NCBI RefSeq assembly: GCF_030020805.1
Contig: NZ_CP125098.1
Span: 510,001-574,000 of the forward strand
DNA from: Paenibacillus sp. RC67
GTDB lineage: Bacteria; Bacillota; Bacilli; Paenibacillales; NBRC-103111
Direction: 5' to 3'
DNA: 64,000 nucleotides
Shown: one piece after another, positions 35,828 through 43,779 of the stretch
Layout of the letters: the number at the start of each line of letters is the position of its first letter
How positions within the stretch are numbered: position 1 is the first letter of the stretch
Notes under the pieces: model-generated
Databases searched by the model: none
Told to the model about the DNA's origin: nothing
What the model saw: the letters and a program-made list of their open reading frames with translations, nothing else
Position numbers and translations under genes: made by a program

Positions 35828-36700
35828 ATGGTTCAAGATAAAACAATAGCCAGCCGATTATTCGACTTTTTTAATATTTTTCTCCTTATCATCGTTTCGC
35901 TGCTTATGCTTCTGCCGTTCCTTCACGTGGTTATGGGCTCGTTTACTACAGCTGAAGAGATGGCACGCAAGCCGTTTGTATTGTTTCCTACTGAATTCAC
36001 ATTGAGTGCTTATCAATATATTTTATCAACGGGAACTCTCTTTAAGGCGTTGGCAGTGTCCATTGGCGTTACCGCGGGAGGTACGCTGATCAGTATGTTC
36101 CTAACGTCGTTGATGGCTTACGGGCTGACAAGAAGAGATCTCGATGGCCGTAAAACCGTTAACCTGATGATCGTGTTCACCATGCTGTTCAGCGGCGGCT
36201 TGATTCCTTCCTTCCTCGTTGTAAAAAGCATGGGTCTGGTTGACAGCTACTTGGCAATGATTTTGCCTAGTGCGATCAGCGCATTTAACCTGATCATTCT
36301 GCGCAGCTTTTTCCAAAACTTGCCGGATGGTCTGGAAGAATCCGCAAAGATTGACGGCTGCGGAGATTTCGGAATTTTGTTCAAAATCGTTCTGCCTTTG
36401 TCACTGCCATCTTTGGCCACCATTTCTTTGTTCTACGCGGTAAACTACTGGAATTCCTATTTCAGTGCTATTATGTACATTAACGATGCGTCGAAATGGC
36501 CGATTCAAGTGCTGCTGCGTCAAATTGTTATTGCAGCGAGTGGTATGGCTGCGGATACGGGCAACGACTTCATTAAGCCGCCTGAGCAAACGATCAAGAT
36601 GGCTGTAATCGTTGTTTCGACCCTTCCGATTTTGATTGTATATCCATTCCTGCAAAAGTATTTCGCCAAAGGCGCTTTGGTTGGTTCTGTTAAAGGATAA
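35828..36700 (+). CDS. ABC transporter permease (LplC/YtcP/AraQ type)
   Basis: A 290-residue permease with six helices. Family marks are the N-terminal LPFLHVVMGSFTT segment and the EAA loop EESAKIDGCGDFGILFKIVLP near residue 175. It begins 27 bp after the first permease, with AAAGGAGG placed 7 bases before its ATG. The two together form the membrane channel. It is followed by a terminator-like hairpin that closes the LplA2-permease transcript. Confidence 0.9.
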   Translation: MVQDKTIASRLFDFFNIFLLIIVSLLMLLPFLHVVMGSFTTAEEMARKPFVLFPTEFTLSAYQYILSTGTLFKALAVSIGVTAGGTLISMFLTSLMAYGLTRRDLDGRKTVNLMIVFTMLFSGGLIPSFLVVKSMGLVDSYLAMILPSAISAFNLIILRSFFQNLPDGLEESAKIDGCGDFGILFKIVLPLSLPSLATISLFYAVNYWNSYFSAIMYINDASKWPIQVLLRQIVIAASGMAADTGNDFIKPPEQTIKMAVIVVSTLPILIVYPFLQKYFAKGALVGSVKG

Positions 36701-36722
36701 TCCTTCTTAGTAGGATAAAAAC

Positions 36723-36777
36723 GAAAAAACGCTCCTGTATGCTACGGCTTGGCCGTAGTTTTACAAGGGCGTTTTTG
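36723..36777 (+). terminator. Terminator of the permease operon
   Basis: AAAAAACGCTC... pairs imperfectly with ...GGGCGTTTTT, enclosing a CTACGG/CCGTAG stem, and ends with a T run. Confidence 0.75.
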
Positions 36778-36826
36778 CTGGGCTATTCATTAGCTATGTT
36801 AAATAAGACGATTGGCGGATAAACCC

Positions 36827-37645
36827 TCATGGCAAGAATCCCGCTTGGCTGACATAGACCCGGTTCGTAGGGAAGTGAGCCCTTAAATCGCTTAGCACAC
36901 GCTGGTAGGCGCTTCGATCATACCACTCCGACATGCCTAACTGCTCGTAAATACGACGAATGCCGAGTCGTTCGGTTCGCTTTCCTAAGCTGCCGTCACC
37001 CATGAAGAAGTCATCAATACACACGCGATCTACCACTTCCGCCAGTCGTTCAGCGAACTGATCAGAGGATGGCAGCACAGGGGATATCGCAGCCTGTACA
37101 TCCAGTCCTTGGTCAGTAAGCTGCTTCAATGCCTTCATTCTTGCAGCCAAAGGTGGAGCTGCAGGGGTAAAAGCCCGTCGTACCGGTTCCAGATCGGTTT
37201 CGACTGTCATGCTGATGCGTACTCGGTCCTTCATTTGGAGCAGCAGGTCTATATCCCGGGTAACAAGGGGGCTTCGTGTCTGAACGAGCAGGAAGTCCGG
37301 CTGTTCCTGCACCATGACTTCAAGCAGGGAGCGGGTGAGCTGTTCGCGATACTCAACAGGCTGGTAAGGATCCGTACTTGAAGACATGAAGATCGTCACC
37401 GGTCCTTTACGACGAGCTTTGAGCAGTTCCTTGGCCAGGAGCGCAGCAGCTCCTTCCTTAATATCGACCCAAGTACCCCAGGATTCCGCACGGAACTTGG
37501 CTACTGGCATTTCCCTCACATAACAGTATGAGCAGGAAAAAGCGCATCCCGTGTAAGGATTCAGCGTATGGCTGTATTCGGTCAAATAACCGCTGGCAGG
37601 GTTTAGTAGCTGCTTGGGAATTTTGCGGATAAGGGATGGCTGCAT
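36827..37645 (-). CDS. Radical SAM protein, SPL-like (spore photoproduct lyase family)
   Basis: A 272-residue protein with the radical SAM cluster CAFSCSYCYVRE (CxxxCxxC, about residues 34-41) and motifs DPYQPVE, TRSPLVTRDIDLL and MTVETDLE. This pattern is that of the SPL-like, Rv2578c-type radical SAM proteins. It is shorter than true spore photoproduct lyase (about 340 residues), so DNA repair is not assumed. Substrate unknown. AAAGAGGTG precedes the ATG. The genes around it are unrelated. Confidence 0.82.
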   Translation of the reverse strand: MQPSLIRKIPKQLLNPASGYLTEYSHTLNPYTGCAFSCSYCYVREMPVAKFRAESWGTWVDIKEGAAALLAKELLKARRKGPVTIFMSSSTDPYQPVEYREQLTRSLLEVMVQEQPDFLLVQTRSPLVTRDIDLLLQMKDRVRISMTVETDLEPVRRAFTPAAPPLAARMKALKQLTDQGLDVQAAISPVLPSSDQFAERLAEVVDRVCIDDFFMGDGSLGKRTERLGIRRIYEQLGMSEWYDRSAYQRVLSDLRAHFPTNRVYVSQAGFLP

Positions 37646-37808
37646 GAATAAACACCTCTTTACTCGAGAGTAATGGTAAATAGGATAATGAGTCGGAGCA
37701 CAGTGTTATATGCTCCTTGTTCTCAAATTATAGCAAATAAGCTTTACTCACGTGAAATAACTTCCCCCGTTTGGTGGAGGTTGCATGGTAAGGGGGTTAG
37801 GCTAAAAG

Positions 37809-37841
37809 AAAAACCTTCCGCCATAAAAAGCGGAAGGCTTA
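37809..37841 (-). terminator. Terminator of the PepSY gene
   Basis: On the minus strand AAGCCTTCCGC pairs with GCGGAAGG, followed by TTTTTC. Confidence 0.75.
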
Positions 37842-37847
37842 AAAGCA

Positions 37848-38249
37848 TTATTCCATATCTTCAACCGTTTCCATATCATTATCGGATTGTTCAACAGCAA
37901 TGATTTTCCCGGTGCTGGCGTCGACTTTGACTTCCATCATTTGCGAGTGTTTGTCTTCAATGACTACGTTATAGACGACTGTTCCATCCTCAATATCAAG
38001 CATAACCTCCTGGACTTTTCCCGCTACCTTCTTCTTTGCGATGATGACGCTTTGATCTTTCGTAATCTTTGCTTGCTTCTGTAATTCAGCTTGCTCCGCT
38101 GCTGCCTCTTCATCGTAATTCATCATTTGCTCCGTCTCCGAGGGGGCGGAGCTGGCAGCTGGATTTGCTGAGGTTGGATGCGTCAAGCTCAAGCTTCCCC
38201 CGACCATTAGCGTCATGAGAGCGGCCCGTATCCACACTTTATTGTTCAT
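37848..38249 (-). CDS. Secreted PepSY-domain protein
   Basis: A 133-residue protein with a Sec signal peptide (residues 1-30, cleavage near TSANPA) and a C-terminal PepSY domain (about 60-120) with ITKDQSVIIAKKKV and VDASTGKIIAVE. PepSY proteins are thought to inhibit or modulate peptidases or act near the cell surface; the precise role is unknown. The low-complexity acidic middle (EEAAAEQAELQ) links the two. AGGAGG lies before the ATG. Confidence 0.8.
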   Translation of the reverse strand: MNNKVWIRAALMTLMVGGSLSLTHPTSANPAASSAPSETEQMMNYDEEAAAEQAELQKQAKITKDQSVIIAKKKVAGKVQEVMLDIEDGTVVYNVVIEDKHSQMMEVKVDASTGKIIAVEQSDNDMETVEDME

Positions 38250-38400
38250 CTAAGTGCCTCCTTAGTAAGCTGATCGATTTGTTGTTACTAGCTATATCAT
38301 ATCCACAAAATATGGGAGCAATCGGCTTAATCATCCTGAAAGGAATGGTAAAAATAGGGAGGGTTACATAGTGACCTGTGCACTGTGTGTGAATAACAGC

Positions 38401-38431
38401 AAAAAGACGGCCGCACCAGGCAGCCGTCTTA
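38401..38431 (-). terminator. Terminator of the aldolase gene
   Basis: On the minus strand AAGACGGCTGC pairs with GCGGCCGTCTT, followed by TTTTG. Confidence 0.8.
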
Positions 38432-38450
38432 AGTAACTAGTTTTGCAAAC

Positions 38451-39425
38451 TTAGTCGGAATGATGATTAGTAGGCATAACTTCCGGAGAAGTCAGCTTAT
38501 CGTAGAACTCAACATACTTGTCTTTCTCTCCGCTTGCACGAAGTGCCATAGCTGCACGTGGATGCTCGTTCAATACGCCGGCGATCATGTAAGGAACGAT
38601 GTATCCCCATTCCACTTTCTCACGCATAGGAATCAAGTGATTCTCGATCAGGTCAAGCACAGGACGAACTTCGTATTTTGGATTTTTCAGGTGGCTTACA
38701 AGAAGCTCAGTAGGACAGTTACCTGCCGCACGGCCCATGCCGAATACGGAAGAATCCAGGAATTGAACGCCTTTGCTAGCTCCCATGATTGTGTTGGAGA
38801 ATGCCAACTGCATGTTGTTATGCATATGAAGACCCAATTGCTTCTCAGGAAGCAAACGCTGGAACTTGGCAACGAGGTAATCGATATCGCTGTAGTCCAT
38901 GCTGCCGTAGGAATCTACGATGTACACAACGTCAACCGGGCTTTTGTTAATTTCCTCGAAAGCTTCGGTCAGCTCGTTCTCCATAACGTGGGACAGAGCC
39001 ATAATGTTGATGCTTGTCTCATAGCCGTAGCTGTTGAATTTGCGAACCAGCTCCAGCGCTTTATCTACATCTTTGATATAAGTTGCTACGCGGATCAAAT
39101 CAAGCTGGCTTTGCTCACGCGGTAAAATGTCGTTCTCGTCCACACGACCGATATCAACCAAAGCAGATAGCTTCGTATCGGTTTTGGTATGAATAACTTC
39201 CTTCAAAAAGTCCTCGTTCAAAAAGCGCCATGGGCCTGCATCGGCACCTTTAAGCAATTTGGCGGAGTTCTTATAACCGATTTCCATATATTCGACGCCA
39301 GCTTCACTTAAGCCCGCATACATATCCTGTACCATTTTCACGCTAAAATCCCAATTGTTGACGAGACCTCCGTCACGAATCGTGCAGTCCAAAATTTTGT
39401 GATTCAAATTTCTTGTCATAATCAT
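38451..39425 (-). CDS. HMGL-like aldolase (4-hydroxy-2-oxovalerate aldolase type)
   Basis: This 324-residue TIM-barrel enzyme has the DRE-TIM signature: LDCTIRDGGLVNNW (Arg-Asp, metal Asp; about residues 11-24), YMEIGYKN, DSYGSM and the metal His pair GLHMHNNMQLA. Family members cleave or condense oxo-acids using a divalent metal. The TIRDGG is a variant of the usual TLRDG. The ATG at 39425 has GGAG only 3 bases away, while ATG at 39419 is better spaced (9). A 400-bp region separates it from the divergent IclR gene, which may regulate it. The substrate is not predictable from sequence. Confidence 0.82.
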   Translation of the reverse strand: MIMTRNLNHKILDCTIRDGGLVNNWDFSVKMVQDMYAGLSEAGVEYMEIGYKNSAKLLKGADAGPWRFLNEDFLKEVIHTKTDTKLSALVDIGRVDENDILPREQSQLDLIRVATYIKDVDKALELVRKFNSYGYETSINIMALSHVMENELTEAFEEINKSPVDVVYIVDSYGSMDYSDIDYLVAKFQRLLPEKQLGLHMHNNMQLAFSNTIMGASKGVQFLDSSVFGMGRAAGNCPTELLVSHLKNPKYEVRPVLDLIENHLIPMREKVEWGYIVPYMIAGVLNEHPRAAMALRASGEKDKYVEFYDKLTSPEVMPTNHHSD

Positions 39426-39823
39426 GTGCTCCTTTTCTCTTTGTGGCGGAGTCAGCCCGGCAAAGAAACCGTACGGCGGGCGGTGCTGGCCACCTTATAA
39501 TGCTTCGCTACTTCGAAGCTTTTTGGCTTTCAAGCGGTAAAGTGATATTTTCTAACCCTATCATTACACATCATTAAGTACTTTGTCAATGATAACAAAA
39601 CAATGGTCAATTGACAAACATAATATGTAAATTCGGGGACTCCAAGGTAAACATTTTATTTTAAAATGTCGACCTGCTGCAATGCCGTTTCTTTTTAAGT
39701 AACGGCCGTTGACCCTTCTAAACTATAGGTGATAAAATATGGAAAATAAAACAAAACAGGGTTCCGTATTTCGAAATGCTTTAGTGCATTAATATAATGA
39801 ATCGTATGGAGGCAAGGCGAACC
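39426..39823. other. Divergent intergenic region with long structured leader for the aldolase
   Basis: On the minus strand a promoter at 39561-39589 should give a leader of about 130 nt. It contains a perfect 6-bp hairpin (GCTTCG...CGAAGC, about 39503-39520) and a G/C-rich part with CCCG/CGGG complementarity just before the ribosome binding site. No known riboswitch was recognised. The plus strand must hold the IclR promoter, not clearly seen. Confidence 0.5.
39561..39589 (-). promoter_or_regulatory. Promoter of the aldolase gene
   Basis: On the minus strand TTGACA (39589-39584), a 17-base spacer, and TAATGA (39566-39561). Confidence 0.6.
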
Positions 39824-40579
39824 ATGGATAAAAAATACTGGGTCCCTGCGTTGGATCGGGCTCACAGTGTGCTGCACGAGATCGCCCAGGAACGGGGTAG
39901 GCTCAAGCTCAGTGATTTGTGTCAACGGACAAGTATAAGCAAGAGCACTATGTTCTCACTGCTTCAGACGATGGAGGAGCTAGGTTGGATTGAAAAGGAC
40001 AAAACGGATTCGTATGGCTTGGGTGGATACTTGGGGTGGCTAGGCAGTGCGTATTTTCAGCAGTTCGATTTGATCGATCTGTTCAAGCGGGAAGCCCCAG
40101 CGATCATGAGGAAGATTGGGGAATCCGTGCAACTGGCGAAGCTGGAGGGGAAGGAGGTTGTCTACTTGGCGAAGGAGACGGCTCCGACTCCGGTACAGGT
40201 GATTTCCGGACCGGGTTCACGCTTTCCAGCTCATGCAACCGGGCTTGGGAAGATGATGCTTACAGCGCTGGATGAGGATTCTTGGATGCGATTATACCCG
40301 CCTGGAACAGCTCTGCCCCAGCTGACTCCTTATACCGAGATTTCAAGCGAGAACCTGAAGAAGCAGGTGCAGCAAGCAAAGCGAGAGGGAATTGCCTTTG
40401 ATGAGCAGGAGGCTGTTATGGGGTTTTGCTGCATTGCAGCTCCAATCAAGCAACCTAGTGGAGAAATTAGCGGAGCGGTCAGTATTTCCATGCCTCTGCA
40501 TGAGTGGTCAAACAAGAGGACACTAGCTGGATCATTGGCAATTACATTGGCAGAGAAACTTGCCTATGGCGGGCGTTAA
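39824..40579 (+). CDS. IclR-family transcriptional regulator
   Basis: A 251-residue repressor/activator. An N-terminal winged HTH (about residues 8-65: RLKLSDLCQRTSISKSTMFS, LGWIEK) is followed by the IclR effector domain (about 80-250) with GSRFPAHATGLGKMMLTA and VSISMP. Family members often control aromatic or sugar-acid genes; KdgR-type members regulate pectin breakdown, which would fit the pectin genes here, but no specific evidence was found. The ATG at 39824 gives the family's usual length; ATGs at 39797 and 39806 are alternatives. GGAGG lies 11 bases before it. Likely target: the divergent aldolase gene. Confidence 0.85.
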   Translation: MDKKYWVPALDRAHSVLHEIAQERGRLKLSDLCQRTSISKSTMFSLLQTMEELGWIEKDKTDSYGLGGYLGWLGSAYFQQFDLIDLFKREAPAIMRKIGESVQLAKLEGKEVVYLAKETAPTPVQVISGPGSRFPAHATGLGKMMLTALDEDSWMRLYPPGTALPQLTPYTEISSENLKKQVQQAKREGIAFDEQEAVMGFCCIAAPIKQPSGEISGAVSISMPLHEWSNKRTLAGSLAITLAEKLAYGGR

Positions 40580-40603
40580 ATAGAGAATGAAGGGATAGAC
40601 ACT

Positions 40604-41110
40604 ATGAGGCTTAAGTATAATCTTTGCTTTATCCGTGAAGGGGAGCGGTTGTTGATGCTGAACCGGCATAAATCACCCTTGCTCGGGCTCTGGAATGGAG
40701 TTGGAGGCAAGCTGGAGCCGGAGGAATCACCGTATGCGAGCGTCCTTAGGGAAGTACGCGAGGAGACAGGAATTGCATTGGCTGATGCGCATTTCGGAGG
40801 CATCGTAACGTGGGAAGTGGATGGTCATCCTAGCAGTGGGATGTATGTTTATATAGCCGATATGCCCGATGGAAGGGCTAGCGACTTCGACAAACCGGTC
40901 GAGACGGACGAGGGAATACTAGCGGTTAAGCCTATTGAGTGGGTTATTCACCCGGATAATCAGGGTATCGCGGGGCATGTCCGTCACTTCCTGCCTCCTA
41001 TGCTGAACTACGAGGCAAGCAGAGAATATCGCTGCATATTCCGCCAAGGGAAACTGGTCGAATGCTTGTCTCTTCCACTGCAAGAATCGTACGCCGTAGG
41101 GGTAAATTAG
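40604..41110 (+). CDS. Nudix hydrolase, MutT/8-oxo-dGTPase-like
   Basis: A 168-residue protein with a complete Nudix box GGKLEPEESPYASVLREVREETGI (positions 34-57, GX5EX7REUXEEXGU) and WNGVGGKLEP typical of MutT-type enzymes. It hydrolyses a nucleoside diphosphate derivative, likely oxidised purine dNTPs. It starts 24 bp after the IclR gene, with a modest GAAGGG ribosome binding site. A terminator follows closely. Confidence 0.88.
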   Translation: MRLKYNLCFIREGERLLMLNRHKSPLLGLWNGVGGKLEPEESPYASVLREVREETGIALADAHFGGIVTWEVDGHPSSGMYVYIADMPDGRASDFDKPVETDEGILAVKPIEWVIHPDNQGIAGHVRHFLPPMLNYEASREYRCIFRQGKLVECLSLPLQESYAVGVN

Positions 41111-41130
41111 TTAATCGCCTTAAATATAGT

Positions 41131-41166
41131 AAGCCGACTCCGTTTGTGCACGGAATCGGCTTTTTT
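41131..41166 (+). terminator. Terminator of the Nudix gene
   Basis: AAGCCGACTCCGT pairs with ACGGAATCGGCTT, followed by TTTTT. Confidence 0.85.
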
Positions 41167-41211
41167 GGCATTATGTTTGAAAGTAAGAGATGATCTAACA
41201 GTAGAACAGAA

Positions 41212-41336
41212 GAGGGAATGGGTGTGGGGTGGAGAAGCGATAGCGTTCGCCTTTGAAGAACGTGTTCCACCCCGAGAATAGTCATTCAAGGAACACGAGC
41301 TTCAACAGCGATCGGAATCCCATACCCAATTCCCTC
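41212..41336 (+). repeat. Structured hairpin element, copy B
   Basis: The outer arms GAGGGAATGGGTGTGGG (41212-41228) and CCCATACCCAATTCCCTC (41319-41336) pair with one bulge and one G-T. The inner arms TTTGAAGAACGTGTTCC (41252-41268) and GGAACACGAGCTTCAA (41290-41305) pair with two mismatches. The left internal loop is AGCGATAGCGTTCGCC and the right CAGCGATCGGAA. Copy A at 18819 has the same loops and a similar plan with unrelated arms. It lies downstream of the Nudix terminator. Confidence 0.8.
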
Positions 41337-41384
41337 CCCACGCACTAAGTATGGGATTAGACAAAGGCATTCATTTTTTTTAAC

Positions 41385-41753
41385 TTAAGGCACTTTAATA
41401 ATAGATATGCTGCCGATCACCGGAAGCGGCTTTATCTGACCGTTCGCCGCCTGAATAATCCCAATAATAACTAAAACCAGCGTAGCGAGATTAGCAATAG
41501 GCAGGAGGATCCAGCCGATAAAGGGGATGAAACCAAGCACGATATTGCAAACAATGCTGAACAGAAGCAGCACGAGTCCTTGATTGCCATGATACATAGC
41601 GAAGCGGGATTGCTTGGCGGCAAGCAGCGGAATGAAAAATATAATATAAGAGACCACTGCAATCCATTTGTTTTGATTGATATCTGCCGGGTCTGCAGGA
41701 GCAGGGGCATCCGCAGCAAAGTAGCCTTTCTCATCATCATTTATTGGGGTCAA
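41385..41753 (-). CDS. DUF4870 membrane protein
   Basis: A 122-residue protein with three predicted helices after a 30-residue acidic N-terminus. The family pattern is WIAVVSYIIFFIPLLAAK, RFAMYHGNQGLVLLLF and FIPFIGWILLPIANLATLVL. DUF4870 (Tic20-like) members are small membrane proteins of unknown function. GAAAGAGGTG precedes the ATG. Confidence 0.82.
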   Translation of the reverse strand: MTPINDDEKGYFAADAPAPADPADINQNKWIAVVSYIIFFIPLLAAKQSRFAMYHGNQGLVLLLFSIVCNIVLGFIPFIGWILLPIANLATLVLVIIGIIQAANGQIKPLPVIGSISIIKVP

Positions 41754-41921
41754 TGCTCACACCTCTTTCCTAATAGAAGGATGGTCATGCCTTATTCGTT
41801 TTGTAACCAATCTATGCGGCCGGCCCAAGACCTATGTCTATTTATATAAAAAGGAATAGTTTGGCGTGTCCGCGGGGAATATAAGGCAAACCATTTCTTT
41901 TTCATGAAAGGAACGAAACGG

Positions 41922-42350
41922 ATGACAGGAGTACCTATCTATTTTGAGTTTGACAATGAGCAATCGGCGCAGCTGGCTCGAGAAACATTGGAGGAGCTGG
42001 GGTATCATAGCGGTTTGCACAGCGAAATGAAGCTGCCCACCTTGCACATCGAAGTGGACGGCAGCGAGCTGACATCGGCGCTCGAGATTGCTCAGGCTCA
42101 TGGCGGAAGGCTGAAGGAAGTGGAGGGAGCTGGAACGGAAAGTGATACATACGCGATGGCCTATAACGAAGCCGACTATATTTCGATTCCAGCCCATTTG
42201 GTCAACGAAGACCAAGAGGAAGCGTCTACGACAAATGCCAATAGCTTTCCCGGGGTAGGGGCAGGCCAGTCGGATGAGGGCAATGGGACTCCCGTGTTTG
42301 ATCCCTCCTCTGACGGCTACAATCATTTTGATGCTGGTGTACGGTTATAG
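41922..42350 (+). CDS. Conserved hypothetical protein
   Basis: A 142-residue protein with no family recognised. Residues 1-70 look like a compact alpha/beta unit (VPIYFEFDNEQSAQLARETL, LHIEVDGSELTSALEIAQAH); the rest is acidic and unstructured. The ATG at 41922 follows AAAGGA with 9 bases spacing; an earlier in-frame ATG at 41904 overlaps that site. It is monocistronic, with a terminator-like hairpin after it. Confidence 0.72.
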   Translation: MTGVPIYFEFDNEQSAQLARETLEELGYHSGLHSEMKLPTLHIEVDGSELTSALEIAQAHGGRLKEVEGAGTESDTYAMAYNEADYISIPAHLVNEDQEEASTTNANSFPGVGAGQSDEGNGTPVFDPSSDGYNHFDAGVRL

Positions 42351-42385
42351 GAGCTTTCGTTATACATAGTGCAATGCATGACAAA

Positions 42386-42430
42386 GAGCAGCGGTCTGCC
42401 GCAAGAGCGGGGGCTGCTGTTTATTTTTTT
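42386..42430 (+). terminator. Terminator after the 142-residue hypothetical gene
   Basis: AGAGCAGC pairs with GCTGCTGTTT-side sequence around an inner GCGG/CCGC stem, followed by TTTTTTT. Confidence 0.65.
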
Positions 42431-42624
42431 CGTGTTTCGTGCTTGAAGCAATTGAACTTAGCTGGGGTGAAAAACATTTGCCGCGGAAAACAAAGTTGCG
42501 CTGTCCCTATTTTTCGTTGCTAGGAAAACACTGTTTCTCTAGACCCACACAAGTTTCGTTTGCTATGATGGGTTTCGGTTATACAATTAGTTATTCCGAA
42601 ACAAGAGCTGGAGGAGAGCGAGTT

Positions 42625-43500
42625 GTGGACACATACGATAATCTGAAGCAGGGTGAGAGAGGCGCATGGGTCAGTATCGTTGCTTACATTATATTATCCG
42701 CTTTTAAAATCAGCATGGGCTACATAACAGGCTCAGAGGCGCTATCTGCGGATGGTATTAACAATACTACCGACATTATAGTATCGCTTGCCGTACTTAT
42801 TGGTCTGCGTATTTCCCGCAAGCCGCCCGACCACGATCATCCATACGGACATATGCGTGCAGAAACCATTGCCTCCATGGTCGCCTCCTTTATTATGTTT
42901 GCGGCAGGTATTCAGGTGCTTATTCAGGCAGGGCAGAGCTTTTTTGAAGATAAGGCACAGCCTCCGGATATGATCGCGGCATGGATTGCCTTGGTATGCG
43001 CGGTTTGCATGTGGTTCGTCTACTTATATAACAGTCGTCTTGCCCGCAAAATCAACAATCAGTCTCTGATGGCCGCAGCTTACGACAATCGGTCGGATGC
43101 ACTGGTTAGTATTGGCGCAGCGATCGGTATTTTTGGAGCGCGTATGGGGATGCCTGTACTTGATGCCGTTGCCGCATTTGCGGTGGGTATTGTCATTTGC
43201 AAAACGGCTTGGGACATTTTCTATGATGCGACCCATGCGTTAACGGACGGTTTTGATGAAGAGAAGCTGACCGTGTTTCGTCAGACGGTTCGGGATACTC
43301 CCGGTGTCAAAGGAATCAAGGACATTAAGGCTCGAGTACACGGGAGCAGCGTACTGCTCGATGTCGTTGTAGAGGTTAGCGCTGAGTTGAGCGTTGAGCA
43401 AAGCCACCATATTAGCGACGAAATCGAACGACGAATGAACAAGAAGCATCATATCGAGAATGTCCATGTTCATATTGAACCGTACTCCGGCACTTGTTAA
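42625..43500 (+). CDS. Cation diffusion facilitator, Mn/Fe type exporter
   Basis: A 291-residue CDF transporter with six helices and a cytoplasmic C-terminal domain. The metal site in helix II is DGINNTTD and in helix V DNRSDAL; both have Asp-x3-Asp, as in Mn or Fe exporters, not the His-x3-Asp of Zn exporters. The loop DHDHPYGHMRAETIAS is typical. The GTG at 42625 is chosen because GGAGGAG lies 8 bases before it; a longer reading frame to 42439 covers non-family sequence without a ribosome binding site. It probably exports excess Mn. No Mn-sensing riboswitch recognised. Confidence 0.86.
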   Translation: MDTYDNLKQGERGAWVSIVAYIILSAFKISMGYITGSEALSADGINNTTDIIVSLAVLIGLRISRKPPDHDHPYGHMRAETIASMVASFIMFAAGIQVLIQAGQSFFEDKAQPPDMIAAWIALVCAVCMWFVYLYNSRLARKINNQSLMAAAYDNRSDALVSIGAAIGIFGARMGMPVLDAVAAFAVGIVICKTAWDIFYDATHALTDGFDEEKLTVFRQTVRDTPGVKGIKDIKARVHGSSVLLDVVVEVSAELSVEQSHHISDEIERRMNKKHHIENVHVHIEPYSGTC

Positions 43501-43576
43501 TCAGCCCTCCCTTATCCATGTCCTGTCCCTAAGGATGTCGTCGCATCTGCAAGGAAATAATTGTATTTTCGACGTT

Positions 43577-43623
43577 AAGAGTCGTTGACGCCTATGTAGA
43601 AGGCTGTCGGCGGCTCTTTTTTG
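43577..43623 (+). terminator. Terminator after the CDF gene
   Basis: AAGAGTCG...GAC pairs with GTC...CGGCTCTT around a loop, followed by TTTTTTG. Confidence 0.6.
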
Positions 43624-43779
43624 CAAAAAAGGAGCAGTGGAGCAATAAAAGTCAAGGGCAATCGGCCCAGCTGCATAAATGTCCTGTTGATGGAAAATGA
43701 AAAACATAGTATCAATAAGAAGAATAAGCTTGATCGATGAAGGAGTAATTCTCTACAAGACACGAAGGGAATGGAGCAG

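Noticed and set aside
39426..39554. Known riboswitch in the aldolase leader
   Set aside because: Compared by eye with SAM, purine, glycine, c-di-GMP, ZTP, fluoride and cobalamin motifs; none matched, so only an unclassified structured leader is claimed.
42439..42624. N-terminal extension of the CDF gene
   Set aside because: No ribosome binding site at the upstream ATG and no CDF homology in that stretch; the GTG at 42625 has an ideal GGAGGAG.
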